From Channa striata (Eukaryota; Chordata; Actinopteri; Anabantiformes; Channidae): DNA of 64,000 nt. The notes beneath the pieces were generated by a model that was given only the letters and a program-made list of their open reading frames with translations, was not told the DNA's origin and did not search any database. The DNA lies in assembly GCA_033026295.1 (NCBI GenBank), contig CM065189.1, positions 1,206,377 through 1,270,376 on the forward strand. Direction: 5' to 3'. Below, in pieces: positions 1 through 11,648 of the stretch. Made by a program: the position numbers and the translations under genes. Each line of letters starts with the position of its first letter. Position 1 is the first letter of the stretch.

Positions 1-540
1 TTGCCTTGTGTTAGTTCTCAAGATCAATCTTTCAAACATGCATTTATGTTGTCAAAATTGTGTCCTGTTAATTTGTTGGGGCGAGATTTGATGATTAAGT
101 TAGGAATTAGTTTGATGTCGACATCAGAGGGAATAAAAGTGTTCAAAAATTCAGATTTACAAATATACACCATTGTGGAGTATAGTCCTGATTCTTTGTT
201 GTATGTGTATGAATGGAAGCTGCAGTAGTCTGTCTTGTCTACTGAGTTACTCTCACGTGCACGAGCTCCGGTGTGTCCGACATTTACAGATTTTATGTCA
301 GAGAGTGATTCACATTGTATAGCACAGGTTTCATGGGGCCCATATCTCACTTACGAACAAAGATGGGATTCGGTGAGATTTGAGAAATTAACTACAGTGT
401 TTTTGTTTTGGTCTGATCACAGATGTTCACTATCTGTCTCTCTGAGTGAAGAACAGAATCTTCTTTATGACGTTGTAAGTGCTGTTCCTCAAATTTCGTT
501 GGCTAAATCAGAATCAGATGAATGGAGAGATTTAGGCTAA
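1..540 (+). pseudogene. endogenous retrovirus pol remnant (protease end to pre-RT)
   Basis: Frame 1 is open across the whole interval except for one TAG at 226-228, and the left edge of the window cuts it. The first part has a CPVNLLGRDL-type block, which in fish endogenous retroviruses marks the C-terminal end of the aspartic protease just before reverse transcriptase. The second part ends in a motif of the kind (VPQISLAK...DLG) that precedes the polymerase domain in the same proteins. This is recognition from family pattern, not a search. No RT catalytic block follows, so the element is truncated and broken. The LTR-like repeat at 1,061 may be its 3' end, with the rest of pol and env deleted. 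The clade cannot be assigned. Confidence 0.55.
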
Positions 541-1060
541 TTTGTAGAAGTGTTCTTCTGTACATGATTAGAAGCAACTTTAGACTGACTCAGCTGTGAT
601 GTTTTCAGCATCTGCAGTTGCCGACAGAATGTCTCTTATCTGTGTTTTACATGCCGCACGCTCAGTCTCTCTCATGCCTGTGCAAACGCACAACCGTCCT
701 CTTTCCTATCAGAAACAGAGGCAACAATCACACACCAGCACTGAGAAGTTTGCCTGAAAGTTTATAGGAAAAAAAAGATATTGTGAGCTGGTCATAGTAT
801 TACCAACGTGCTCTTAAAGGCTCAGTAAACGTCAGTACCTTTTAAAACCAAAGTCATTGATGGAATTACACTAGGTGATGAATTGTTATTGTGAAAATTT
901 CTGAGAATCATCACTTTACATAGTGGAGATCTGTAAAAACAGCTCTCTCTCTATTTACAGTTTTGGAAGTATGAATAAAAAAACACAACCAAATTCTATT
1001 GCTTCCTTCTAGAGAAAATAATTGTGAGGGAAATTTCTACATACAGCAGCCTAACATTGA
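541..1060. other. no recognisable gene
   Basis: A+T-rich sequence between the pol remnant and the LTR-like repeat. It shows no long open frame or recognised motif. It may be decayed retroviral sequence. Confidence 0.5.
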
Positions 1061-1564
1061 GTCACACTTCTGGCAGAAGCGTCTTACCTTTTGTGTCCTG
1101 CAAGATACCACTGACATGATAAGCACGTGCTACTCAGTAGAAGGCCACGGGAACTAGCAAGGATAGTGTATCCCAGAAGTAACATTTGCCAGAAACCTCT
1201 TATTGACACCTTAACAGACCCTATTGTTCCTTTGAATACTTGTTGACACCTTAAGCAGACCTTCTGTCTAAACTTTGTTTAACCCTAGCTTCCCCACAGG
1301 TAGCTGTCCCAGCAGAGAAGAGACAGTAACAGGGACTGCAACTAACTAACTGCAACAGGGAGCAGATAAAACACACACGTATCCTTACAGAATTCATCAG
1401 ATACTGTCTGATCCGCTCGAGTGTAAACTGCTTTTTGCTCTGTTCCTCTGCCTGCTCCTCTACCTTTTTGCTTATTTTATCTGTTATTGTCATTAAATTG
1501 CTTGATGATAAAGTGAGAGCTGCCTCCTGTCTCTTAACTTGCTCTCTCAGATTTTTCCACAACA
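1061..1564 (+). repeat. LTR-like dispersed repeat, copy A
   Basis: About 500 bp that align by eye with 23,350-23,814 in the same orientation. Both start at GTCACACTTCTGGCAGA. Both contain GACACCTTAACAGACCCTA, a stretch ending in CCCTAGCTTCCCCACAGGTAG, and GAGCAGATAAAACACACACG. Both then have a TTCATTAAATTGCT block and end near TTTTTCCACAACA or TTTTTTGGCCATAACA. The size, the polyadenylation-like ATTAAA near the end and the retroviral pol remnant upstream suggest an LTR. Exact TG/CA termini and a primer binding site were not found, so this is a proposal. Confidence 0.5.
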
Positions 1565-2540
1565 AGTTAAAGAAGCAGTCAAAAAACAAACACAACAAGG
1601 GCAGACAAAACACACAGATCATGACACACTCTGCCTCTGGTTTGCAGTTTTCCTCCTTTAGCGCTGTTAGTTTGAGTCTGAATGAAGCGCCTGCACTTTG
1701 ACTGTTGTCTTTTTGTCCGCTCCTTGTACAAATATGCACCTGGATCAGCTAAGCAGAGCCACTCCTCCTCTTCCCACTCACAGGAAACTAGGCGGAGAGG
1801 TTCCACCTGAGCCTAGCAATATGGACTCTCCCTGTTTGTTGTTGTTACATTTTATTAACGTGTACATAATATTACAGCAGGTGAGCTTCAGACAATACGT
1901 GTCCCTTTGATTTTATTCAGGGGGGTTGGCCGTTTTGAGTTTGTCTATGTCAATACAAGTTGCATTTTGTGTCGAATTTAGAGGAACCACTTGCGGCATT
2001 AGTTGTGTTTAGCTGCTTGAATTGTTCTGCTGATTACTGCAAACAGCTGAAGGTTTGGACATTTTCCAATACAAAAAATTATTGGGAGTTAAATCATTTT
2101 CAATGTACGTATGTACCAAAATCTGTGTTTAAATGGCGAATTAATGTGTTGTGTAAATGCTCTGCACAAAAGAAGCTGATTTTACACAAAGGAATCAAAC
2201 ATTGTTCTACTAAGGCAAAGCTCTTTTTCCTGAACCATCCACCCATCCTTCTCGATTCACTGTTTATTCTCATCTACCCCATCACCAACTTTCACCTGCG
2301 CCGTCACATCATGACCACTAGAGGTCACCACATTATAACAAATTACCGCTTGCTACCAGAATCTGCTGACTGCCTGGAGGTCCAAAATGACATTTGAATC
2401 CGTTTCTCTGTCAATGATGATTAAAAAAATAATAATAATAACACTAGTGCACCATCACCCCTCCACAGTGAGTCAGAGCTCCCTTCATAGTTATACTAAT
2501 ATGTAGGTACTTTACATTGAGCCTTTAGCTATCAGGCTCG
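1565..2540. other. no supported gene
   Basis: An open frame at 1,960-2,397 (145 codons) has no recognisable domain and ends amid low-complexity sequence. It is not supported as a gene. A short AAT run lies near 2,425-2,441. Nothing else is identified. Confidence 0.4.
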
Positions 2541-3062
2541 TCTCCTGTGGAACCAGCTCAAAGTCCAGATTCGGGAAGCAGACACCCTCTCTACTTTTAA
2601 GATTAGGCTCAAAACCTTATAGTTACTTCTAATCCTGCTGCTATAGACTCAGACTGCTGGGGGACCAACCCCTGATGAACTGAGACACTTTCCTCTTTTC
2701 AGCCGACATTTATATGTCACTACTGTAGGACATTAACTCTGTGTCTTTTTTCTCCTGTAATCATGCTTCTTCCTCTCTGTCTCCCTCTCTCTGTCCTTGT
2801 CTTCAGGTGTCCCCGGCTTTGGAGCTGTGTGTCTTCCAGTGAGCAGCCACTGGTCCTACTAAGCTGCCCAATGTTTTTGAATCAGCCCAAACGGTCAAAG
2901 CAGACGGCCGCCTACCCTGAGCCTGGTTCTGCTGGAGGTTTTTCCTCTCCACTGTTGCCTAAAACTGCTCAAGGGGGATTTGTTGGGTTTTTGTTAGAGA
3001 GAACTGTTCAACTGAGACAGAACAGTGTCTCCACTTTGTTTAGCCCCTTTGTATTTCATTAG
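2541..3062 (+). mobile_element. 3' part of an L2/CR1-like LINE
   Basis: The sequence begins with CGTCTCCTGTGGAACCAGCT and GACACCCTCTCTACTTTTAAG. In fish L2-like LINEs these encode the last part of the RT ORF (…LWNQL…ADTLSTFK). It continues into the usual 3' untranslated words (TACCCTGAGCCTGGTTCTGC, GGAGGTTTTTCCTCTCCACTG, GGGGGATTTGTTGGGTTTTTG). The 5' part is missing, as expected for a 5'-truncated insertion. There is no intact reading frame. Confidence 0.6.
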
Positions 3063-4160
3063 GAATGAAAATAACACGGAGGTATTCAGCAGCTCATCTT
3101 CCTCACCTCGCTCAGCAGTATGAACAGTTCATCTTTTTCACACTGCTGAAAAGAAAACAGAAACTTAATTTAGAAACACTTCACATTCCCTCTTTTTTGA
3201 AAAAGGTACGCTATGCAGGTGTTAACATTTTAACCAAATTTCCACCTTCTTGTTAATGTTCAGGATGTTATGTTTTACTCTGTGTTTCCCTGAACAAAAG
3301 CCATTGTTAAATCTTTAACAAAAAAAAAAACAAAACATGAGGATTACTGAGATGAAAACCAAATGTTACCTCTTTATGAAGTAAAAATATCAAAGAATAA
3401 ATTCAGTGAATTTTCTATTGGACACACAATGTCGCGTGTTGTCGATTTCTAACAACATTTAGGTCTTTTTATCAAGAAAAACACTTAACATGATCTATGT
3501 TTAATAAACTTCATGTAGTTTGTTTTCATCACATTCTGTAAAAAATACTGAGTAATGAGGACCTAATAAGATACACTAAACACAGTGCATGAAAAGCTTC
3601 AATAGAAAAGTAGTTGACAAACAGGTTACTGGATGAATGTGGCAAGGAAGAAGCTTGCAAAGATTCCTCTGGCTAACTAGGTGATGATACTGTCCTAATA
3701 TACAGAAAAAATAAGGTGAGTAAGGTCCATTGGAAAATCAGGTAAATGGAGTAACAAATGTTTCTGGTGTAGTGCTTCCAATAAACCACAAACTGAGCCT
3801 GGGAAGTGTGTGTATTAATGGTTTAGGTAGGAAAACAAGATTATGTCAGAGCCAGTTGTCATCCTCCATGCAGATGTCATTATGGGATGATGAGAGGGAG
3901 CGAAACAGCAGGGCAGGCAACCATAGTGGGTAGAGATGAACAGAGAGTCTGAGGGTTACAGATCACTGGGATGCCATAATGTATGTTCCAAGTACAGTCT
4001 AGCTCCGTAACACAGAAGAAGTCCAGGACATGTCAGTCTCACAACCTATAGTCAAATCCAATAATCAGTCCAGATGCAAAACACACTGATTAAGTCCAAA
4101 AAATATCAAAAATAAAACCACAACAAAATCCAAAAATCCAAGGTTTGAAGCTGGTAACTG
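3063..4160. other. no recognisable gene
   Basis: A+T-rich intergenic sequence. A short A run sits near 3,320. Only small unconvincing open frames occur (for example 3,730-3,933). Confidence 0.5.
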
Positions 4161-4164
4161 TGAA

Positions 4165-5517
4165 GACATTCACAGTTTTTTGGCTAAAAGGAAGTGGGAT
4201 GTAGCGACAGAGAAAAGTAGACAAGAGTACAAGCAAGTGCAGTGCAGTGTGAAGATGGAGGTTGCAAAGGCCAAACAGAAAGCTTACGATGAGCTGTATT
4301 ACAGGTTAGACACAAAGGAAGGAGAGAAGTACTTGTACAGGATAGCCAGACAGAGAGATAGGGATGGGAAAGATGTGCAACAGATAAGGGTGATTAAAGA
4401 CAGAGATGGAAAGGTGCTAACAACCCAGGAGAGTGTGCAGAGAAGATGAAAGGAGTATCTTGAGGAGCTGATGAATGAGGAAAATGACAGGGAAAGAAGG
4501 GAGGAATATGTGGATGTTGTGGAGCAGGAAATAGCAGAGATTAGAAAGGAGAAGAAGCGTTCTGGTGCCGTCAGAGTAGTCCAGGACATGTATGAGAGGA
4601 GTATGACGGTGGTGAGATGTGCCGTAGGTCAGACAGAGGAGTTCAAGGTGGAGGTGGGAGTACACCAAGGATCGGCTTGGAGTCCCTTCTTGTTTGCTAT
4701 GCTGATGGACAGGTTAGACAGATGAGGTCAGACAGAAATCTCCCTGGCCAATGATGTTTGCAGATGACATTGTGATTTGCAGTGAGAGTAGAGAGCAGGT
4801 GGAGGAACAGCTGGAGAGGTGGAGGTTGCTCCGGAAAGAAGAGGCATGAAAGTCAGTCGTAGCAAGACAGAATACATGTGTGTAAACAAGAGGGAGCAAG
4901 GTAGAAGGGTTAGGGGGCTGAGGTGAAGAAGGTGCAGGAGTATGAGTACTTGACAGTGCAGTGTGATGGGGAATGTGGAAAAGAGGTGAAGAGGCGAGTG
5001 GTGGCGGGTTGGAGTGGGTGAAGGAAAGTGTCAGGAGTGTTGTGTGACAGAAGAGTGTCAGCAAGACTCAAAGGAAAGGTGTACAGGACAGTGGTGAGAC
5101 CAGCTCTGCTCTATGGGTTAGAGACAGTAGCAGTGAGAAAGAGGCAAGAGGCAGAGATGGAAGCAGTAGAGATGAAGATGTTGAGGTTCTCCTTAGGAGT
5201 CACAAAGTTGGACAGAATTAGGAATGGGCTCATCAGAGGGACAGCGCACGTTGCCTGCGTTAGCAACAGAGTCAGAGAGGCCAGACTGAGATGGTTTGGA
5301 CATGTGCAGAGGAGGGATAGTGAATGTATTGGTAGACGGATGTTGGAGATGGAGCTGCAAGGCGAGAGGACGACCAAGGAGGAGATATATGGACGTTCTA
5401 ACAGAGGACATGAGGTTAGCTGGTGTCAGAGTGGAAGATGCTCAGGATAGAGTGATGTGGAAACGGATGATTCGCTGTGGCGACCCCTGATGGGAAAAGC
5501 CGAAAGAGAAGTAGTAG
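4165..5517 (+). mobile_element. RTE-like LINE remnant with internal RT deletion
   Basis: Broken frames give the N-terminal linker of an RTE-type ORF (an AKAKQKAYDEL-like segment at 4,180-4,449, stop, then a YLEELMNEE-like segment). They jump at about 4,560 directly to VVQDMYERS and VGVHQGSAWSPFLFA (RT motif B), then to a decayed catalytic region near 4,755 and a C-terminal segment with LLYGLETVAVRKRQ, RWFGHVQRRDSE and RGRPRRRYMDV. The motif A block between linker and VVQDMYER is gone, so about a third of the RT is deleted. The element ends with CGCTGTGGCGACCCCTGATG and an AGAAGTAGTAG tail, typical of this group. It is non-functional: several stops and at least two frameshifts. Confidence 0.75.
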
Positions 5518-7002
5518 ACATTGGACAAGTTACACTGTGAATATTTGATGTGGTGGATGTGTTATATACCAAGAAATATAAACACAGTGTTAAAGATAGA
5601 AACACGACTGGAAAAAAACACTTTCAGGCTGTGAAACCCTAGGTTACATATGGTAATGTCAGACACATTTATATTTTTTAGCTAAAAATATTTCAGCCCA
5701 CTCAGAGACCAAGCTGGTGGTGCCAAATTTCAGTTCCATATAGTCTAAGAAGTATTTAATATAAGGTTGTGTTAATGAAAGATAGTGATGGAGTCCGAAT
5801 CCATATTTTAGAAAAGATTATTAGCCACCATGAGGGCTGCTTCAATAGAAATCTATGACTCTAAGATAAAGGATCGGATAGTGGTTAAAGCTCAAAGTAT
5901 TTTTTCAACACGATGCTAAGATTTAAGTTGCCCAGTGTTTTTCAAATCTTTGAAAAGGTTTCTGCTGCCTTACGTATTCAGGGAAATACGTCTTTTTACA
6001 TGGAGCCACCTTCCCGAGCTATTTCTGAATCTTTGTTGTCCTTGGGCTCCTTCCTTCTCCTTAGCATTTCAGGATGCTGGATAAGGCGTAAAATCTTCTG
6101 TGCATTGTACAGAGTTTCTCTGGCTTGATGTCAGTAGACTTTGTTTCCTCTTTTGGCCAGGTTATTATGCCAGTGGAGAACCTGATGACCGGGAGGATGT
6201 GGGTGTGAATCGCCCAGTCTTTGTTCTTCTCGGGACTTGTCTTACTCTTACTACTACTACTACTGCTACTCGGTAGCAGCTACTTTCCTTGCGGCCTTCT
6301 TCATTGATACCGTTTGCCTGTGGTACTTGTAGCTGTCCACAACATCTGCTACGTTGACCCCTGGTAGTGTTATTTTTCCCTGACCTGTCGTCCTGGCTCC
6401 CCCTTGCTGTACCATTTGTGTTTTACCTCGTAACTTTCCAGTTCTGAAAGCAGGTGCCTCTTTGGATATTAGAACACTGAGCTACTAATTGTTTCAATGT
6501 TAGTCTGGATGTGAGGTTGCGAAGTTTCCATAGGTCCCATCTCTTCTGTGACCCCTCTTGCTGGGGTTCCCTGTTCTCAGCTCTACTTCCAGTAGCTCAC
6601 CTCTCATCAGGTTTCCCTGGTTCCCCAACACTTAACATGGACCTGTTCACGCTTGGACCTGTGACTCTTGAATTTCCAACATTATTAGGTGCCAGTCTAT
6701 GTTTATGTTATTATTTTTAGTAATAGAGATATTATTTTGCTTGTCCTTTAAAAAAACTGGATCAGTTAAGTTTTTCTTACAATTACAGTCTTTTTTTTCA
6801 TCCAGTATTAATACTGAATATGTTAGAATTTTTTAAAAGTACTTCAGTCGGTTTTATTGTAAAGATTGTGCCACTGTATCGCACTGGCACTGAATACTGG
6901 AAGGAAATTCCATCCTAAGAAAAACCAAACAGTGATTGTGAATATAAAGATTGAAATGTCTATGTTTATCTGCATATTTCAGTATCAATGTCCACGTGGA
7001 TT
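5518..7002. other. no recognisable gene
   Basis: Mixed sequence with a short TAC repeat near 6,248-6,270 and small open frames (5,913-6,128; 6,511-6,720) that show no domain. Nothing is supported. Confidence 0.45.
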
Positions 7003-8190
7003 AATTCAATTCAATTCAATTCAACTTTATTTATATAGCGCCAATTTACAACAAGGTCATCTCAGGGCACTTTACATAATAAAGTCAAGACTATACAAAC
7101 ATTTAGAGAAAACCCAACAAATCCCCCTTGAGCAAGCCATAGGCAACAGTGGAAAAGAAAAAACTCCCTTTACCTGAAAGTAGAGAATTACAGTAGTCCA
7201 ATCTAGAAGTAACAAAGCATGAACCAATTTTTCAGCATCGCTTTGGGACAGGATGCTCCTAATTTTGGCAATGTTTCTTAGGTGGAAGAAGGCTGTTCTA
7301 GAGATTTGTTTTATGTGTGAGGTAAATGACAAATCCTGGTCAAAAATGACTCCAAGATTCCTTGCAGTACTACTGGGGGCAAGAGTTATGTCATCTAAAG
7401 TAACAATATGGTTAGAAAACATGTTTCTTAGACTTTTAGGCCCAAATACAATAACTTCAGTTTTATCTGAGTTTAGAAGAAGGAAATTATACGTCATCCA
7501 GTCCCTTATGTCTTTAAGACATGCTTGTAGTTTGATTAATTGATCGGTTTCGTCAGGTTTCATAGATAGATACAACTGCGTGTCATCAGCGTAGCAGTGA
7601 AAATTTACAGTGTTTTCTAATAATGTTGCCAAGGGAGATATATATAGAGTAAAGAGTATTGGTCCTAATACAGAGCCTTGTGGAATTCCATAACTAACTT
7701 TTGTGTATGTCGAAGATTCATCATTAACACGAGCAAATTGGAATCTATCTGATAGATACGATTTAAACCAATTTAGTGCTGTTCCTTTAATTCCAATAAC
7801 ATGTTCTAGTCTCTGTAATAATATTCTGTGATCAATGGTGTCAAATGCAGCACTAAGATCTAGCAGAACTAGTATAGAGACAAGTCCGTTATCTGAAGCC
7901 AGAAGAAGATCGTTGGTGACTTTAATCAGTGCGGTTTCTGTGCTATGATGAACTCTAAATCCTGACTGAAATTCTTCAAGCAAGTCCTTTCTGTGCAGGT
8001 CACAAAATTGCTTTATAACTACTTTTTCAAGTATTTTAGAAATAAAGGGAGATTGGATATGGGTCTGTAATTGGCTAAGACACCTGGATCCAGACAAGGT
8101 TTTTAAGTAGAGTTTTGATTACAGCTACCTTATAGGCCTTTGGTACATATCCTGTTTGTAAAGATAGATTAATGATAGTGGAGTCCCTGT
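7003..8190 (-). mobile_element. 5'-truncated L2/Maui-like LINE
   Basis: Read on the - strand, an open frame of about 340 codons (8,097-7,072) carries the RT core: FISKILEKVV, the motif A region LLDLSAAFDTIDHRILLQRL, motif B YGIPQGSVLGPILF and the catalytic CYADDTQLYL. The upstream piece INLSLQTGYVPKAYKVAVIK sits in another frame at about 8,180-8,110, so a frameshift near 8,098 separates them. The RT C-terminus is cut short near 7,190, where the frame passes straight into 3' UTR sequence. The 3' end (low coordinates) is the usual TTTATTTATATAGCGCCAAT plus a (TTGAA)n-type tail at 7,003-7,070. The same family recurs at 24.29-27.44 kb. It is inserted in or abutting the jockey-like LINE on its left. 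Confidence 0.85.
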
Positions 8191-10620
8191 AATGCGTTGG
8201 GAAGTTTTCACTACCTGCTGCAGTGCCTGCAGTTAAGGAGCAGATTATTAGCAGTGCACCAAGTGGCCAGATGCTGGACATCCTCCCTGTAGGCAGTCTC
8301 ATCGTTGTTGTTGATGAGAGCGATCACTGTAGTATCATCTGCAAACTTAATGATGGTGTTGGATCCATGCATGGGCTTGCAGTCATCGGTGAAGAGAGGG
8401 AGTAAAGGAAAGGGCTCAGCACACAGCCCTGTGGTACACCAGTGTTGAGTGTGATGGTGGAGGAACAGAGGTGGTCTGACCTAACATGCTGAGGTCTGTT
8501 GGTCAGAATGTCCGTGATCCAATTGCAGAGTAAGGTGTTAATGTCCAGGTCTCTAAGTTTGGTAATTAACTTAGAGGGTATAACAGTGTTGAATGCTGAG
8601 CTGAAGTCAACAAATAGTATTCGTGCATAAGGGTTCCTATTGTCCAGGTTTGTGAGCACAGAGTGCAGTGCAATGGAGGCTGCATCCTCTGTGACTCCTA
8701 TTGCCAGTGTAGGCAAGCTGGTGTGGGTCTAGTGTGGGTGGGAGACAGTCCTTCAGGTTTGCCAGGACCAGCCGCTCAAAGCACTTCATAATGATGGGCG
8801 TGAGTGCTACAGGGCGGTAGTCGTTCAGGCATGTTGGGCTGGAGTGTTTCGGCACTGGCACAATGGCGGTGGATTTAAAGCATGTTGGCACAGCTGCTTG
8901 GGCAAGGGACATGTTAAAAATGTCTGTGAATACCCCAGTAAGCTGCTCAGCACATGCTCTAAGAACACGTCCAGGGATGCCGTCTGGTCCAGCAGCCTTG
9001 TGCACGTTGACCTGGCTCAGTGCGGTGTAGACGTCTGTGGAGGTGAGTGTGATGGGTGAGAGGTTGGTTGAAGGAGTGATTCTGGTGGCAGGTTCTTTGT
9101 TGTCTCTTTCAAAGCGAGCATAAAAGTCATTAAGCTGGTTCAGGAAGGAGACATTTGTGTCCGGGAGGGTAGAGTGGCTGTGTTTGTAGTCCGTAATGGC
9201 CTGGATGCCCTGCCACATGCGTCGAGGGTCAGAGTTGGAAAAGTGCTCCTCTAGCTTTAGTTTGTAGCGGTGCTTGGCCTTTTGATGCCCCTCTTCAGAT
9301 TTGCCCTGGAAGTGCTGTAGGCTTCTGCGTCACCGGATCTGTAGGCAGCATTACGTGCCTTCAGCAGGAGGCGCACCTCCTTGTTCATCCATGGCTTCTG
9401 ATTTGGGTATGTGGTGATCTGCTTCTGGGATGTAACACTGTCTATGGTGGCATTAATGTAATCCAGAACAGAGGAAGTGTAGCTGTTTATGTCCGTGTGA
9501 GAGCCACTGGTGGCCTGGGAAGCAAATGTACTCCAGTCTGTGTGTTGAAACCTGTCCTGGAGTGTGAAGTCAGCCCCTGCTGGCCACACTTTGATGTTCC
9601 TCACTGATGGCTTCACACGGTTGATGAGGGGTGAATACTTGGGGTGAGGAACAAAGAAAGGTGATCTGATTGTCCCAGGTGGGGAGGGGGTCACAGCGTA
9701 GGCTTCGGCCATGTTTGTGTATACATGGTCCAGCGTCTTGTTTCCTCTGGTGTGACAAAAACGTTTTGGTGGAATTTGGGGAGCACTGCCTTTAGGTTGG
9801 AATGATTGAAATCTCCAGCAACAATAAATGCAGCCTCCGGGTGAGCAGTCTGTTGTTTGCTGATGGCCGTATGAAGTTCCTTCATAGCGAGCTTGGCATC
9901 AGCATCGGGAGGGACGTAAACAGCAGTTATAATGGTGGAGGTGAACTCCGTGGCAGATAGAATGGTCTACACTTAACCATGAGAAACTCTAGGTCAGCTG
10001 AGCAGTGTCTCCCAAGAGTGACAGAGTTCGTGCACCAAGCTTTGTTAACATAAATGCACAGTCCTCCTCCTCTGGTCTTACCGGATTCATCTGCCGTTCT
10101 GTCTGCCCGAACACGTGGTGGTCAGCTAGCGTGATAGCATTGTCCGATGCGCCGCTGTTTAACCAAGTTTCGGTGAAGATTGTGATGTTACAGTTCCAGA
10201 GTCTCTTGCTGTGGTTGATGTTGAGTCGAATCTCGTCCATTTTGTTCACCAGCGACCGTACATTAGCGAGGAAAATGCTGGGCAAAGATAGCCGGTGTGG
10301 TGTTAGCCTTAGCTTAGCTCTTAGCCCTCCGCGTTTCCCCCGTCTTTGTTTACGGTCGCGACGCCGTCTCCGAGCACTTCCGCCCGGCCGGGTAGGGTGC
10401 GCGGCCTCGGGTGTTCTGGCGATCTCAGGGTTGAGTCGAAGAATCTTGGTAAAACTGTCGGAAATGTACAAACCAATATCCAGAAGCTCCTGTCGGGTGT
10501 ACGATGTAAATGCACTACTGTTCTGAACGAACAGACCCGAGATGAGCAGGAAAAATACTGCAAAAATGCAGAAACTGGAGAGACACCGGGCCTCGCGATG
10601 TGCACGCGCCGCCATCTTGA
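8191..10620 (-). mobile_element. jockey-like LINE, nearly full length, broken
   Basis: Reading from 10,615 leftward, the start MAARAHREARC is followed by a hydrophobic stretch and a basic run. An AP-endonuclease domain comes next (LANVRSLVNKMDEIRL, FTETWLNSG near 10,160; AFIVAGDFNHSN near 9,830). Then come a linker (9,712-9,257), RT with KAAGPDGIPGRVL (about 9,000) and NDYRPVALTPI, FVDFSSAFNTVIPSKL (about 8,600), TGVPQGCVLSP (8,440) and KFADDTTVIAL (8,340). At least four frameshifts or stops separate the pieces. About 8,238 the frame jumps from the region after FADD to a scrap of the ORF C-terminus, so there is an internal deletion, and at about 8,190 it meets the L2 copy. The clade within jockey-like LINEs (Rex1, I or other) is not resolved. 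Confidence 0.8.
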
Positions 10621-11045
10621 GTCACATCATATGCCAGTTTTTGTGAGGATGTGTGTGCCAACCAAGACCTATCACACAAACAGCAACAACAGCCCATGGT
10701 TCACAGCTAAACTCAGACAGTTTTACAAAGAGGAAGCTAAAACAAGTAGGGATAGATTCCTGTAGAGACAGGCTAAGACGTCACATAGAAATGACATCAA
10801 GGTGGTAAAGAAAAACTATGCTGAAACGTTTAAGAACAGTTTTTCTTCCAGTGATGCTTCAACAGTGTGGAGAGCCGTGTGGGACCTTTATGAATCACCG
10901 AAAGCCTTTCTATAAAATCTAACAGTCTGAACATTTTACTGCAGTTTTGAATGATACAGCCACACACAAACCATCACCTGTGTTTGCACAGACATCACCA
11001 CCAAGACACCTGCATCCACCCCCCTAAACCCGCCCCAGGACACAC
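10621..11045 (+). mobile_element. second jockey-like LINE fragment, opposite strand
   Basis: The + strand encodes a linker segment between endonuclease and RT: NNSPWFTAKLRQFYKEEAK, then after a stop DIKVVKKNYAETFKNSF and ASTVWRAVWDLYE. This matches the WFTAKLRQL…VWKGL linker layout of related fish LINEs. It begins exactly where the - strand element's 5' end stops, so the neighbour either inserted here or recombined at this point. No RT follows. Confidence 0.55.
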
Positions 11046-11648
11046 AAGGCACACTCCCTTACCCACCTGGATTACACAGCCATGGCCAGGCCACTTATAG
11101 TCTATGTATCTTACACCTCCCCCCCAAAATCCATCGTCTGTAACATATTTCCAGGCTGAAGAGAGGCAAACCATTTTATGGACATGAACTTAGACACTTG
11201 TTCTAAAATTCTAACTTCTGCATTAATGGGACCTTTTAAGCAGCGTTTTAATATTGCGATTTTTGCCTGATCACTTGTGCAAGAAACATTCAGGAACATT
11301 ATAGTTTTCTTTCCGTAAACTTTGACAATCAGTATCAACCTTAAAACTTCTTAGGTACATTTTCGTGATGACAAACTTTATCCAACACCAAATTAGTGTT
11401 GACTTATCTAAATCCTTTGATATTGAGGATCACAGTGCTGAAAAATTAATTATTAAGCATTGGTCTTTCACACAAAGCTGCGGGTTGTTTTGCAAGTTAC
11501 CCGATTAACATACAAGTTTCCAAGCAGACAGTGTGATGTCATCTTTTTCACACAGTTTCAAATGTGGAGAGAAAGGGCGGAAGAGGGAGGGCAGAGTTTG
11601 AGTCAGGAGCTGCCAGGGCAGCAGCTTCTCCTCCTCCTCTCTCTAAGG
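11046..11648. other. TAAR 5' flank
   Basis: No gene seen. The last 110 bases are purine-rich, then CTCCTCCTCCTCTCTCT, consistent with 5' untranslated sequence of the GPCR gene. An open frame running in from 11,460 has no conserved character before the Met at 11,649. Confidence 0.4.

Noticed and set aside
1251..1739. 162-codon open frame on the - strand
   Set aside because: It overlaps the LTR-like repeat and has no recognisable domain or family character.
1960..2397. 145-codon open frame on the + strand
   Set aside because: No domain, composition typical of chance reading in A+T-rich DNA, and no splice or promoter context that supports it.
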